DNA from: STF1-138 sp035356975
GTDB taxonomy: Bacteria; Patescibacteriota; Patescibacteriia; UBA1558; S5-K13
Assembly (NCBI GenBank): GCA_035356975.1
Contig: DAORGW010000001.1
Coordinates: forward strand, 11,533-75,532
Reading direction: 5' to 3'
Length of the DNA: 64,000 nt
Shown here: one piece after another, positions 32,751 through 40,794 of the stretch
Layout: the number at the start of each line of letters is the position of its first letter
Numbering within the stretch: the first letter of the stretch is position 1
Made by a program: the position numbers and the translations under genes
The notes under the pieces: generated by a model
Seen by the model: the letters and a program-made list of their open reading frames with translations, nothing else
What the model was told of the DNA's origin: nothing
The model's database searches: none

Positions 32751-33155
32751 TTATATTAATTTTTGTTCTTTTAGTATTTGTTCTAATTTTTTTTCCGTTA
32801 AATTTGTAAATAGCTCATTGTCTATCATCATGACAGGACCCCTATCACACTCACTTAAACATTGGCAAGATTCTAGTCTAAATTTTTGTTCGTTTTGTCC
32901 TATTTTTGTTTTTAATAATTTTTCTGCAATACGTAACAATTTTTCCCCATTTTTTATGTGACAAGTTGGGCTATCGCAAATTTTGATTATTTTTTTAGGA
33001 CCATTAAATAGATTAAATTTAGAATAAAAAGAAATTACTTCATAAATTTCAGCCGGTGATTTAGAAAATTTTGAAGAAGTTTTTATAATATCTTCTTGAG
33101 CAATGAATCCATTTTTATCTTGAATTTTTTGTAGGTGTTGTAATAAAATTTCCAT
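32751..33155 (-). CDS. hydC: Hydrogenase 2Fe-2S subunit, NuoE/HydC-like
   Basis: A 134-residue thioredoxin-fold ferredoxin. The four ligands are visible in ICDSPTCHIKNG and ESCQCLSECDRGPVMMID. The N-terminal helical part LLQHLQKIQDKNGFIAQED and PAEIYEVISFYSKF is typical of NuoE. It is the first gene of hydCBA. A TACAAT about 18 nt upstream of the ATG (33173-33178) could be the -10 box of the operon. Confidence 0.95.
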   Translation of the reverse strand: MEILLQHLQKIQDKNGFIAQEDIIKTSSKFSKSPAEIYEVISFYSKFNLFNGPKKIIKICDSPTCHIKNGEKLLRIAEKLLKTKIGQNEQKFRLESCQCLSECDRGPVMMIDNELFTNLTEKKLEQILKEQKLI

Positions 33156-33184
33156 ATTAATATTTTGTAATTTTATTGTATCAT

Positions 33185-33215
33185 AAAACCCAGTTTTTTA
33201 TAATAACTGGGTTTT
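33185..33215. terminator. Terminator between FN3 gene and hydC
   Basis: An 11-bp perfect stem AAAACCCAGTT/AACTGGGTTTT (33185-33195, 33205-33215) with a 9-nt loop. It ends the FN3-protein transcript just before the hyd operon promoter. Symmetric A/T flanks allow either direction. Confidence 0.75.
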
Positions 33216-33232
33216 ATTCTGTTAAGTTTTGT

Positions 33233-34267
33233 TTATTGTGTGGCTCGACAGCGTTTTAAAATATACTTTAGATATCTATTGGCATCTCTTGCAGACTTAC
33301 TTACTAATTTTAATTCATCAGATGTTGGTTTGTAGTTGAATGAATATTTATCTGGATCTCCTGGATTAGTCCATGCTGTTGATATAAGATTTTCTGATCT
33401 TTCAAGGTGTTGCCTTAAATTAGTTCTCGCAAGTTCTAGTGCATCCCACTGATCTTTGCATTGATTATTGTAATGAAAATCCTGAAGATTTTTGTTAATT
33501 ACCACCTCAATATCTCTAAAGCCTTTAATTTTTTTGTAATACGGAATTTCTTTATATACTCCTTTAATTCTGTCTTTAATCCACTTTACTCTCTTTTTTA
33601 ATTGTGCTTTTAGTGTGTTATATTCCTCAATTGTATTAACTGTGACATTATCGGCTATAAGATTTTTTGCTTCAGTTACATTTCCTCTAATTTGTACAAC
33701 TCTTTGTAATAGCATAGTTGAATCAGATTCTCTCATTTTGGATTTGTCTTTATTTATTTTAATTACTGCTTTTCCTTCATCAGAAAGTTGTGTTTCTAGT
33801 TTTGTAAAAGATTTAGAGTAGCTTTTTTTTAGAGAATTAAGTTTTTTAATAAGCGAGCTATTGGTTGTGCTTGCCGAAACTGTTTGAGAGTAACGAGATT
33901 CTCCATTTTCATTAACTGCCGTTACATAATAATATTTAGTTGTTCCTTTTGGAAGACCCGTATTTTCATATGAAAGTTCTGAGAGTTGTTCCAAAGTATA
34001 TATTTTTACAAATGATCCGTCTCTTGTGTCACTACGATAAATGTTATATGATGTAGCTCCAGTAGAAGCATGCCAGGATATTTTTATTGTTGAATCATTG
34101 ATGCCCGAAGCGGTAACGGATGTTGGTGGTGTTGGAGGAACTTCATTTATTTCATCTGCTGGTATATCACCCGTTGGGGGATGAATTTGGGCCAAAACAC
34201 TCGTAATAAATATTACTGGCAACAATATTGTGAGAAATATTATCACTAATAAATTAATTTTTTTCAT
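33233..34267 (-). CDS. Secreted fibronectin type III domain protein
   Basis: A 344-residue exported protein. A signal peptide occupies 1-26 (LLVIIFLTILLPVIFITSVL). One FN3 domain lies at about 45-135 (PTSVTASGINDSTIKISWHA, SYNIYRSDTRDGSFVKI, TKYYYVTAVNENGESRYS). The remaining 200 residues are helical and charged with no recognised domain. FN3 domains usually mediate extracellular binding. A small lipoprotein gene lies 50 nt upstream on the same strand. Function unknown. Confidence 0.8.
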   Translation of the reverse strand: MKKINLLVIIFLTILLPVIFITSVLAQIHPPTGDIPADEINEVPPTPPTSVTASGINDSTIKISWHASTGATSYNIYRSDTRDGSFVKIYTLEQLSELSYENTGLPKGTTKYYYVTAVNENGESRYSQTVSASTTNSSLIKKLNSLKKSYSKSFTKLETQLSDEGKAVIKINKDKSKMRESDSTMLLQRVVQIRGNVTEAKNLIADNVTVNTIEEYNTLKAQLKKRVKWIKDRIKGVYKEIPYYKKIKGFRDIEVVINKNLQDFHYNNQCKDQWDALELARTNLRQHLERSENLISTAWTNPGDPDKYSFNYKPTSDELKLVSKSARDANRYLKYILKRCRATQ

Positions 34268-34317
34268 GGTTTTATTTTTAATTATTTATAATAATAGATA
34301 TTTTTAGTTTTTATAAA

Positions 34318-34644
34318 TTATTCTTCGTCTGCAAAATCTTCTTCTATTGAATCAACATCTTTTATGTCAGCATCATTTTCATTATCAATGTTATCAATAT
34401 TAGATAAAAGTTTGTCAATGTCATCAAAGTCTGAGGTTTTATTAATTTCATCTATTTCGCTTTCATTTAGTCTTTCCCCGATTTCATTATTTTCATTAGG
34501 GGTTCCATCACCACTTTCCGGAAAACCCATATTTTGCTTTTGTTGTATTAAGTCTTGTTGTTCTTGTGTTTTGTTTTGTTTTGTACACCCAGTAATCGTG
34601 AAACAAAATAAAACAATCAGAAATAAATAAAAAGCTTTTTTCAT
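34318..34644 (-). CDS. Small acidic lipoprotein
   Basis: A 108-residue protein with a lipoprotein signal: KKAFYLFLIVLFCFTITGCT, where the Cys follows a TITG lipobox and would be lipidated. The mature part is Asp/Glu/Asn/Gln rich (FDDIDKLLSNIDNIDNEND) and probably disordered. It is displayed on the cell surface. Not assigned to a family. Confidence 0.7.
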   Translation of the reverse strand: MKKAFYLFLIVLFCFTITGCTKQNKTQEQQDLIQQKQNMGFPESGDGTPNENNEIGERLNESEIDEINKTSDFDDIDKLLSNIDNIDNENDADIKDVDSIEEDFADEE

Positions 34645-34702
34645 TTTTTTGTTTTTTTAATTATTATTTTAATATATATTTAATTATAATACTTTTAAAA
34701 AT

Positions 34703-34773
34703 TTACACAAATTATTGACTATTGATTATTTATATTGTAAGATGTCATATAATCGATATCCATGGGAGGAATC
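34703..34773 (+). promoter_or_regulatory. Promoter and leader of the 34.8-kb orphan gene
   Basis: TTACACA (34703-34709), TTGACT (34715-34720), TTGATT (34722-34727), TTGTAA (34735-34740) and a perfect TATAAT (34748-34753), then ATGGGAGGAATCATG. The GGGAGGA at 34764-34770 is a strong Shine-Dalgarno for the ATG at 34774. The first ATG (34762) would lie 2 nt from the expected transcription start. The same order of elements precedes the gene at 48197. Confidence 0.55.
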
Positions 34774-35310
34774 ATGATTGAACAAGTAAAAGTTGGGACT
34801 GATAATGTCCTATCGCTCGAAGATCAGGCTGAAATTTATGTACAATTAGGCCAATTATTAAAAAAATCCAATCTCTCAGCATCAAAGTCCTTTAAGAGGT
34901 TAATTAATGAAATGATCTCGGACTTCAAGGGCTTTAAACCATGTGGAAATATGGGAGATGTTGTTGTTTGGCCCAAGATGCCATTAAGGTTTCTCAATTT
35001 TCGTGAGATTGGATTATTTCAACACTATTTTTATGTTGAACAAGATGTTGTTTTAAATTCCATCCAGGAAATGAGCCAAGTAAAAATAGAACCCTATGTT
35101 CTACGTATGAATAGTCACGAAACAATGGGAACCCTCATTGAACTGGCAACCGCAATTCAATTCGGAATTATTAAATATTTTCCAGGAGACTGCATATCGG
35201 TATCCGGGGATATATATTTTTATTTGTCTAATTGTAATACTAATCCATGCTGGAGAATTCACAATGGTCTTCCAAGCACAGCGTTTCAAAAATTTAGAGT
35301 GGGACGCTAA
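34774..35310 (+). CDS. Orphan soluble protein, unknown
   Basis: A 178-residue protein without signal peptide or membrane helices, not recognised. The N-terminal half has an amphipathic helical stretch (LEDQAEIYVQLGQLLKK, KSFKRLINEMISDF). The second half is mixed alpha/beta with IEPYVLRMNSHETMGTLIEL and GDCISVSGDIYFYL. The start at 34774 is set by GGAGG five bases upstream; 34762 is an in-frame alternative. Codon use is visibly less A/T-extreme than its neighbours. It has its own promoter and a strong terminator on the plus strand, like the genes at 29576 and 48197. Confidence 0.65.
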   Translation: MIEQVKVGTDNVLSLEDQAEIYVQLGQLLKKSNLSASKSFKRLINEMISDFKGFKPCGNMGDVVVWPKMPLRFLNFREIGLFQHYFYVEQDVVLNSIQEMSQVKIEPYVLRMNSHETMGTLIELATAIQFGIIKYFPGDCISVSGDIYFYLSNCNTNPCWRIHNGLPSTAFQKFRVGR

Positions 35311-35326
35311 GAAAAAATATTTATCT

Positions 35327-35361
35327 ATAGCTGGTCTTGTAGGGACCAGCTATTGTTTTTT
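35327..35361 (+). terminator. Strong Rho-independent terminator
   Basis: A perfect 10-bp stem ATAGCTGGTC/GACCAGCTAT (35327-35336, 35344-35353), a 7-nt loop and then TGTTTTTT. It overlaps the last codon of the convergent CYTH gene. Confidence 0.85.
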
Positions 35362-35874
35362 AAATTTTTTAAGTAACTCAACTGTCGATATTAAAAGACA
35401 CTTATTCTTTTTTATTCCTAGTAATTTTGCATATTCATAAATCATATCTAAATCATTTGCCTGAATTTCAAAAAATTCCGGAACAGATTCATATTTATCG
35501 TAATATTTATCAAATTTAAAGGTTAAATCTTTTAATGTATAGATTGCTCTATGGAATCTAGTCGATTCATACTCTACCAGCCCCAATGATTTAATTATAT
35601 TTTTTGTTTCATGAAAATCTGAGGTTGAAAAGCTATATTCCTCACGAAATTCAACAGCAGAATTTGTAATAGGTTTTTTAACAGTTATAAGAGTTTTATT
35701 TTCTATTTTTCTTACAATTAATTTTGATTCATTGTTTTTATCTTGACCTTCTTTTATGTCAAAAAAAGATGCACATATTTCACCTTCAAAAGTTTTTATA
35801 GCACCAAGGGCTAAAAGTTTTTTTTCTATTTTATCTCTTTTTATTTTTAGAACCTTTACTCTTACTTCTTTCAT
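35350..35874 (-). CDS. CYTH-domain protein (class IV adenylate cyclase-like)
   Basis: A 174-residue protein with the CYTH tunnel-fold pattern: start MKEVRVKVLK (a weak form of ExExK), LLALGAIKTFEG, SKLIVRKIENKTLITVKKP, EFREEYSF, LGLVEYESTRFHRAIY and FKFDKYYDKYESVPEFFEIQ. CYTH enzymes act on triphosphates such as ATP, ThTP or inorganic PPPi using charged tunnel residues. Since the first ExExK Glu positions are not clear here, substrate and activity are open. It is convergent with the orphan gene and shares its terminator. Confidence 0.78.
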   Translation of the reverse strand: MKEVRVKVLKIKRDKIEKKLLALGAIKTFEGEICASFFDIKEGQDKNNESKLIVRKIENKTLITVKKPITNSAVEFREEYSFSTSDFHETKNIIKSLGLVEYESTRFHRAIYTLKDLTFKFDKYYDKYESVPEFFEIQANDLDMIYEYAKLLGIKKNKCLLISTVELLKKFKKQ

Positions 35875-35911
35875 ATTTAGAGATTGTCAATTATTTTTTA
35901 GTTGTTATTGT

Positions 35912-36796
35912 TTACCAACCACCAGATGCACCTCCTCCTCCAGATCTTCCGCCACCAAAGCCTCCAAAACCACCTCCGAATCCACCTCCAGATCTTCCGC
36001 CACCCAAGAACCAAAATCCACCACCAGTTCCAGGTTTACCATTATTTTTTGAAACAGCATAATCAAATAATAGTCCTAGTATTGTTAAAATTATAGTAAT
36101 TATTGTTCCTATTAATAAAGTACCAATTATTAATCCAATTATTGCGCCCAGTATCCCACCAATTACACCACCCAGCCAAAACGATTTTGTTTTACCAAGT
36201 AATCTAGCGAAAATATTAAGAAAAAAAATGAATATAGCAATAAAGAAAGATATGGTATTTTCTGTTATTTTTGAGTTTACTTTTGTTTGTGATGTTAGTT
36301 CTATTCCTTGTGTTGAGGAAATTATTTGATCAACGGCTTTATCTATGCCGCCATAATAATTATTGTTTCTAAATTCTGGCTTCATGGTTTCATCTATTAT
36401 CCAAAAAGATTGCGCATCTGTTAAATACCCCTCCATTCCATAGCCGGTTTCAATTCTTATTTTTCTATCCTCTATTGAAATTAGAAGCAAAACTCCATTA
36501 TCATTATTTTTTTTACCTATTTTCCAGTCTTCAAATAATTTTACAGCAAAATTTTCTATTGTATCGCCCTCTAGACTTTGAATTATTACTACACTAATTT
36601 CATTTGTTGTTTGTTTTTCAAAATCAGATAATTTTTGCTCTAAAGATTGTTTTTCTTGTGTGGTTAATGTATTTGTATAGTCATTAACAAACCCAGTTGG
36701 ATTTCCTGGGTTTTGATATGCATGTGTCTTATTAAAAATTATCAAAATAAAGATACACAAAAAATATATATTTATTTTGAAAACATTTTTTATCAT
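35912..36796 (-). CDS. TPM-domain protein with glycine-rich tail (YgcG family)
   Basis: A 294-residue protein. A signal/anchor segment at 1-26 is followed by the TPM domain (about 30-165: NPTGFVNDYTNTLTTQEKQS, NGVLLLISIEDRKIRIETGY, GYLTDAQSFWIID), then two or three membrane helices (about 175-250) and a GGGFGGGFGGFGGGRSGGGG tail. It pairs with the LemA gene 6 nt upstream, a common gene pair in bacteria. Its molecular function is unsettled; phosphatase and photosystem-repair roles have been proposed for relatives. Confidence 0.9.
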   Translation of the reverse strand: MIKNVFKINIYFLCIFILIIFNKTHAYQNPGNPTGFVNDYTNTLTTQEKQSLEQKLSDFEKQTTNEISVVIIQSLEGDTIENFAVKLFEDWKIGKKNNDNGVLLLISIEDRKIRIETGYGMEGYLTDAQSFWIIDETMKPEFRNNNYYGGIDKAVDQIISSTQGIELTSQTKVNSKITENTISFFIAIFIFFLNIFARLLGKTKSFWLGGVIGGILGAIIGLIIGTLLIGTIITIILTILGLLFDYAVSKNNGKPGTGGGFWFLGGGRSGGGFGGGFGGFGGGRSGGGGASGGW

Positions 36797-36802
36797 AAAA
36801 TA

Positions 36803-37357
36803 TTATAATTCAACTTTTGGAGCATTTTCTGTGCCCTCTTGTGCCTCAAAATATGTTTTTTCCGAAAATCCCATCATATTTGAGATTAAATTTACGGGAA
36901 GTTTTTTTATCAGTATATTAAATGATTTTACTGTATCGTTGTATCTTTGTCTTTCTACTGCAATTCTATTTTCTGTGCCCTCTAATTGAGTCATCAGTGT
37001 TTGTACATTTTCTGCTGATTTTAATTGAGGGTAATTTTCCATTATAACTAATAATCTAGATAACGCACCGTCAAGTTGAGTGGCTGCTTGAATTTTTTGA
37101 TCAGTTGTTTGTGCTCCGGAATACTGTGTTCTTGCTTCTGCGATTTTTCCAAACACTTCTTGTTCTTGTTTCATTATTCCTTTTACAGATTCAACTAAAT
37201 TTGGAATTAGATCAAATCTTCTTTGATATTGACTTTCTACTTGTGCCCATTGATTAGTGACTCCTTCGTTTGCATTTACAAGTTTGTTATATGTTGTCCA
37301 AAAGAATCCCGCTACCAAGACAACAAGAATTAAAATAATTAATAGTGTTTTTTTCAT
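36803..37357 (-). CDS. lemA: LemA family protein
   Basis: A 184-residue protein with one N-terminal membrane helix (LLIILILVVLVAGFFWTTYN) and an extracytoplasmic helical bundle: LVNANEGVTNQWAQVESQYQ, RRFDLIPNLVESVKGIMKQE and ENYPQLKSAENVQTLMTQLE. It is the first gene of the lemA-TPM pair. Function poorly known, envelope associated. Confidence 0.95.
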   Translation of the reverse strand: MKKTLLIILILVVLVAGFFWTTYNKLVNANEGVTNQWAQVESQYQRRFDLIPNLVESVKGIMKQEQEVFGKIAEARTQYSGAQTTDQKIQAATQLDGALSRLLVIMENYPQLKSAENVQTLMTQLEGTENRIAVERQRYNDTVKSFNILIKKLPVNLISNMMGFSEKTYFEAQEGTENAPKVEL

Positions 37358-37425
37358 TTGTTTTTTATTTATTGATTAAAATATTTATATAGTATATCAA
37401 ATTTTTGAGAATTTAGAAATAAAAT

Positions 37426-38061
37426 TTAAAATTTTTCAAATATAGATTTTTTTCTTTTTTTCTTTTTGTATAAGATGAAAAATATGATGATTATAAATAT
37501 TATAATCGAACCATAAGAAATTTCTCTATAATAAGTTTTAAAAATTCCACTATTTGCTCCCAAAAAATATCCCAATAAAGCTAGAATAATATTCCATATT
37601 AAAGATCCAAGAGTTGTAAAAATTATAAAATTTCCGATGTTCATTTTTGAGAGTCCCGCTGGAATAGAAATTAATTGCCTTATTTCAAAAACTAATCTAC
37701 CAATAAAAGTCGCTAATTTATCATATTTGAGAAAATAATCCTCTGCTTTTTGAATTTTATGTTCATTTATAAGAAGTAATTTTGCAATTTTTGTATTTGC
37801 TAATTTATAAATAATTGCTCGACCAAGTGTCAGTGCAAGAAAATAATTAAATAGAGCACCAATTAAACTTCCCAATGTGCCACACAAAATTACTAAATAT
37901 AGGTTTAATTTTCCTTGGGCTGCTAAATATGCCGCTGGAGGAATTACAATTTCAGATGGAAATGGAATAAAAGAACTCTCAATAGCCATAAGAGCGGTGA
38001 TGTTAAAATAATTTAACTGTGAGAAAATTGTTGTAAAGAATGAGGTGATGGAGTGAATCAT
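37426..38061 (-). CDS. DedA family membrane protein
   Basis: A 211-residue DedA/VTT protein. It has AIESSFIPFPSEIVIPPAAY, CGTLGSLIGALFNYFLALTL, FIGRLVFEIRQLISIPAGLS and GSLIWNIILALLGYFLGANS. DedA proteins have been linked to undecaprenyl phosphate flipping and membrane homeostasis. This fits its place directly upstream of uppS (21 nt between the genes). Confidence 0.93.
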   Translation of the reverse strand: MIHSITSFFTTIFSQLNYFNITALMAIESSFIPFPSEIVIPPAAYLAAQGKLNLYLVILCGTLGSLIGALFNYFLALTLGRAIIYKLANTKIAKLLLINEHKIQKAEDYFLKYDKLATFIGRLVFEIRQLISIPAGLSKMNIGNFIIFTTLGSLIWNIILALLGYFLGANSGIFKTYYREISYGSIIIFIIIIFFILYKKKKRKKSIFEKF

Positions 38062-38082
38062 AGTTTTATAATTTATAAATTT

Positions 38083-38775
38083 TTATTTACCGAGTCTTCT
38101 TTGTCTTTTGTTATATTCTAAAATTGCTTTATCTAATTCTTTTTCATCAAAATCTGGCCAATGTACTTTTGGAAAATAAAGCTCTGCATATGAAGATTGC
38201 CATAATAAAAATCCAGAAAGTCTTTTCTCACCAGATGTTCTGATCATTAAATCAGGATCTGGTAGCTCACCAGTGTCGAGATTTTTAGATATTAAATTTT
38301 CCGTGATTTCGGTTTCTTTTATTTTTTGTTTAATTATTTTTTGAATAGCTCTCTTTATATCATCTCTCCCACCATAATTAAGTGCTATTTGAATAATCAT
38401 TTTTCCATTGTGTTTGGTTGTATTTATTGCACTTTTAATTTTTTTTTGAAGAGAAATTGGTAGTTTTTGTAAATCACCGATGTGTCTAATTTGAATTTCT
38501 TTTTTATGGAGTTTTTTAGTATTTTTATCTAAAAATTTTTCAAAAAGCATCATGAGGTTTTTTACTTCTTTTTCGGATCTTTTCCAGTTTTCAGTTGAAA
38601 AAGCATAGATTGTAACAATTTTGATTCCTAATTTTTGCGCATAAAGACAAATTTTTTTTACATTCATTATTCCTTTTGTATGCCCAATCAGAGTTGATAA
38701 TCCTTTATTTTTTGCCCAACGGCGATTTCCATCAATTGTAATGCTAATATGATTAGGTATTTTTTTTGTTTTCAT
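38083..38775 (-). CDS. uppS: Undecaprenyl diphosphate synthase
   Basis: A 230-residue cis-prenyltransferase. ITIDGNRRWAKNKGL carries the catalytic Asp. GHTKGIMNVKKICLYAQKLG, TIYAFSTENWKRSEKEV, LNYGGRDDI and LMIRTSGEKRLSGFLLWQSSYAELYF are all typical. It makes the C55 lipid carrier for peptidoglycan and the polysaccharides assembled by the glycosyltransferases of this window. Confidence 0.96.
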   Translation of the reverse strand: MKTKKIPNHISITIDGNRRWAKNKGLSTLIGHTKGIMNVKKICLYAQKLGIKIVTIYAFSTENWKRSEKEVKNLMMLFEKFLDKNTKKLHKKEIQIRHIGDLQKLPISLQKKIKSAINTTKHNGKMIIQIALNYGGRDDIKRAIQKIIKQKIKETEITENLISKNLDTGELPDPDLMIRTSGEKRLSGFLLWQSSYAELYFPKVHWPDFDEKELDKAILEYNKRQRRLGK

Positions 38776-38827
38776 TATTTGTGATTTAATTTTAAATAAT
38801 TATAATCTAATTTTTATAAATCAAAAT

Positions 38828-39574
38828 TTATACTTGAATTTTTGAAAATAAATAAGATCCAATTAAAAATAATAAAAAAGTTATTATTAAAAGTACTATT
38901 AAATCAGTTGTGAATGTAAATTGATAGAATCCTGTAAGAGAGCCTCGTAATCCGTCAACTCCATAAGATAATGGATTTATTTTTGAAACTATTGCAATTG
39001 ATTTGGGGAGCCCATTTAATGGAAAAAGTGCGCCTGATAAAAAAAAAGTTGGCATTACTAAAAAATTCATAATTAATTGAAATCCTTGCATGTCTTCTAA
39101 AACAGATGCAATAGCTGTTCCAAGTGCTGTGAATAAAACAGCGATCATAAAGATAAAAATAAATGCACCAAACAATAAAGAAAAAGAATTAATTTTAAAT
39201 CCTATTAAAAGTGAAATTAAAAGAACTAAAATTCCCTGTAAAATTGAAGTTGTCGCACCTCCCAAAGTACGACCTATCATTATTTCAAATCTTGAAACTG
39301 GGGCAGCAAGCGTTTCTTTTAAAAATCCAAATTGTTTATCCCAGATAATATCCATTCCTGAAAAAATTGCAGAAAATAAAACACTCATTGCGATTACACC
39401 TGGTGCAAGGAATTGAATATAATTTCCCTCGCCAGCTTTTTGAAAAGTTGGTCCAAGACCATAACCCAGAGCAACTAAAAATAAAATTGGTTGTGAGAGA
39501 GAACCTATCATTCTAGACTTTGAACGTAAATATCTTTTTATTTGTCTTAACCAAAGTATATATATTGTATTCAT
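38828..39574 (-). CDS. ABC-2 type permease
   Basis: A 248-residue membrane protein with six helices. The N-terminal LRQIKRYLRSKSRMIGSLSQ, the ABC-2 signature region FLKETLAAPVSRFEIMIGRT and the C-terminal KINPLSYGVDGLRGSLTGFY match drug/polysaccharide exporters of the DrrB type. It starts 4 nt after the ATPase gene. Substrate unknown; a lipid, drug or glycan is possible. Confidence 0.92.
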   Translation of the reverse strand: MNTIYILWLRQIKRYLRSKSRMIGSLSQPILFLVALGYGLGPTFQKAGEGNYIQFLAPGVIAMSVLFSAIFSGMDIIWDKQFGFLKETLAAPVSRFEIMIGRTLGGATTSILQGILVLLISLLIGFKINSFSLLFGAFIFIFMIAVLFTALGTAIASVLEDMQGFQLIMNFLVMPTFFLSGALFPLNGLPKSIAIVSKINPLSYGVDGLRGSLTGFYQFTFTTDLIVLLIITFLLFLIGSYLFSKIQV

Positions 39575-39578
39575 ATTT

Positions 39579-40373
39579 TTATCTTTTAATTCTTCGATTA
39601 TGTCTCATTCTCATTCTATCAATACTGTTAGCAGATTCTTCTCTTAAATTATATCCGGTAAAATGTAGAAAAGCATTTTCTAATGAATTTGTATTTGCTT
39701 TTTGATTTAGTTCTTCAACAGTTCCCAGAACTATGATTTTCCCATGATCAATAATCGCCACTCTATCAGCGACTTTTTCTGCTTCTTCCATGTAATGAGC
39801 AGTAAGAAGAACTGTGATTTTTTCCTCTTTATTTAGTTTATTTATATAATCCCAGATATGATTTCTTGTTTGAGGATCTAGACCTATTGTTGGCTCATCT
39901 AGAAAGAAAATTTTTGGGTGATGTAATAATCCTCGAGCTATTTCTAATCTTCTTTTCATTCCACCAGAAAAAGTTTTTACAAGATAATTTCTTCTATCCC
40001 AAAGCTCAACAATATTTAAAAGTTTCTCTATGCGCTCTTTTCTTGTTTTTTTTGGAACTTTATAGAGAGCCCCATGAAATTCCATATTTTCGTAAGCTGT
40101 TAATTCATCATCTAAGCTATAATCTTGAAAAACTATCCCAAATGAATGTCTTACTTCATCTGATTGTTTTTCTGTGTCATATGAATTTACAATAATTTTT
40201 CCACTTGTTGGTCTTAGAAGCGTCGTTAACATTTTAATAGTTGTAGATTTTCCAGCTCCATTTGGTCCTAAAAATGCAAATATTTCACCCCCATTTACAC
40301 TAAAAGAAATATCATCAACGGCTTTTATTTCTTTAAAATATTTTTTTAAATTTTTTACTTCTATTATTGTCAT
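39579..40373 (-). CDS. ABC transporter ATP-binding protein (DrrA-like)
   Basis: A 264-residue ATPase with Walker A GPNGAGKST, Q-loop GIVFQDYSLDDELT, signature FSGGMKRRLEIARGL, Walker B IFFLDEPTIGLDP and switch His in LLTAHYMEEAEK. A basic C-terminal tail (RMRMRHNRRIKR) is unusual for the family. It forms a two-gene exporter with the downstream permease. Confidence 0.95.
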   Translation of the reverse strand: MTIIEVKNLKKYFKEIKAVDDISFSVNGGEIFAFLGPNGAGKSTTIKMLTTLLRPTSGKIIVNSYDTEKQSDEVRHSFGIVFQDYSLDDELTAYENMEFHGALYKVPKKTRKERIEKLLNIVELWDRRNYLVKTFSGGMKRRLEIARGLLHHPKIFFLDEPTIGLDPQTRNHIWDYINKLNKEEKITVLLTAHYMEEAEKVADRVAIIDHGKIIVLGTVEELNQKANTNSLENAFLHFTGYNLREESANSIDRMRMRHNRRIKR

Positions 40374-40440
40374 TTATATTTAGATTTTTTTTGTGTAACT
40401 TTAAATATTTTGATGTTTTTTTATATTATTTAATTTAAGT

Positions 40441-40477
40441 ATATAAAAAAACATTATTAAAATCGAATAATGTTTTT
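40441..40477 (-). terminator. Terminator of the tRNA unit
   Basis: A 12-bp stem AAAAACATTATT/AATAATGTTTTT (40447-40458, 40466-40477), followed on the minus strand by U-rich sequence. Confidence 0.65.
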
Positions 40478-40526
40478 GATTTCAGTTTTAAGACTATAGG
40501 AATATGGATTATCATGCTCTTATGAT

Positions 40527-40617
<91 letters not shown>

Positions 40618-40656
40618 GTGTTTTATATTTAATTTATTTTTTAAAGAATTTTTATT

Positions 40657-40731
40657 TGGCTGGGGAGGTAGGGTTCGAACCTACGAATGTCGGCTTCAAA
40701 GGCCGATGCCTTACCACTTGGCTACTCCCCA
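40657..40731 (-). tRNA. tRNA-Gln (anticodon TTG)
   Basis: Acceptor TGGGGAG/CTCCCCA with discriminator G and an encoded CCA. The anticodon stem TCGGC/GCCGA encloses CTTTGAA (anticodon TTG). D-loop AGCCAAGTGGTAAGGC and T-loop GGTTCGAACCC. About 60 bp from the pyrG stop. Confidence 0.97.
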
Positions 40732-40794
40732 ATAAAAATGATAGACGTAAAATATTATCTCTCATTTTTTGGGAAATGTCAATATTTATTATAT

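Noticed and set aside
35756..36096. Plus-strand Ser/Thr-rich ORFs
   Set aside because: Antisense to the glycine-rich tail of the TPM protein; low-complexity shadow.
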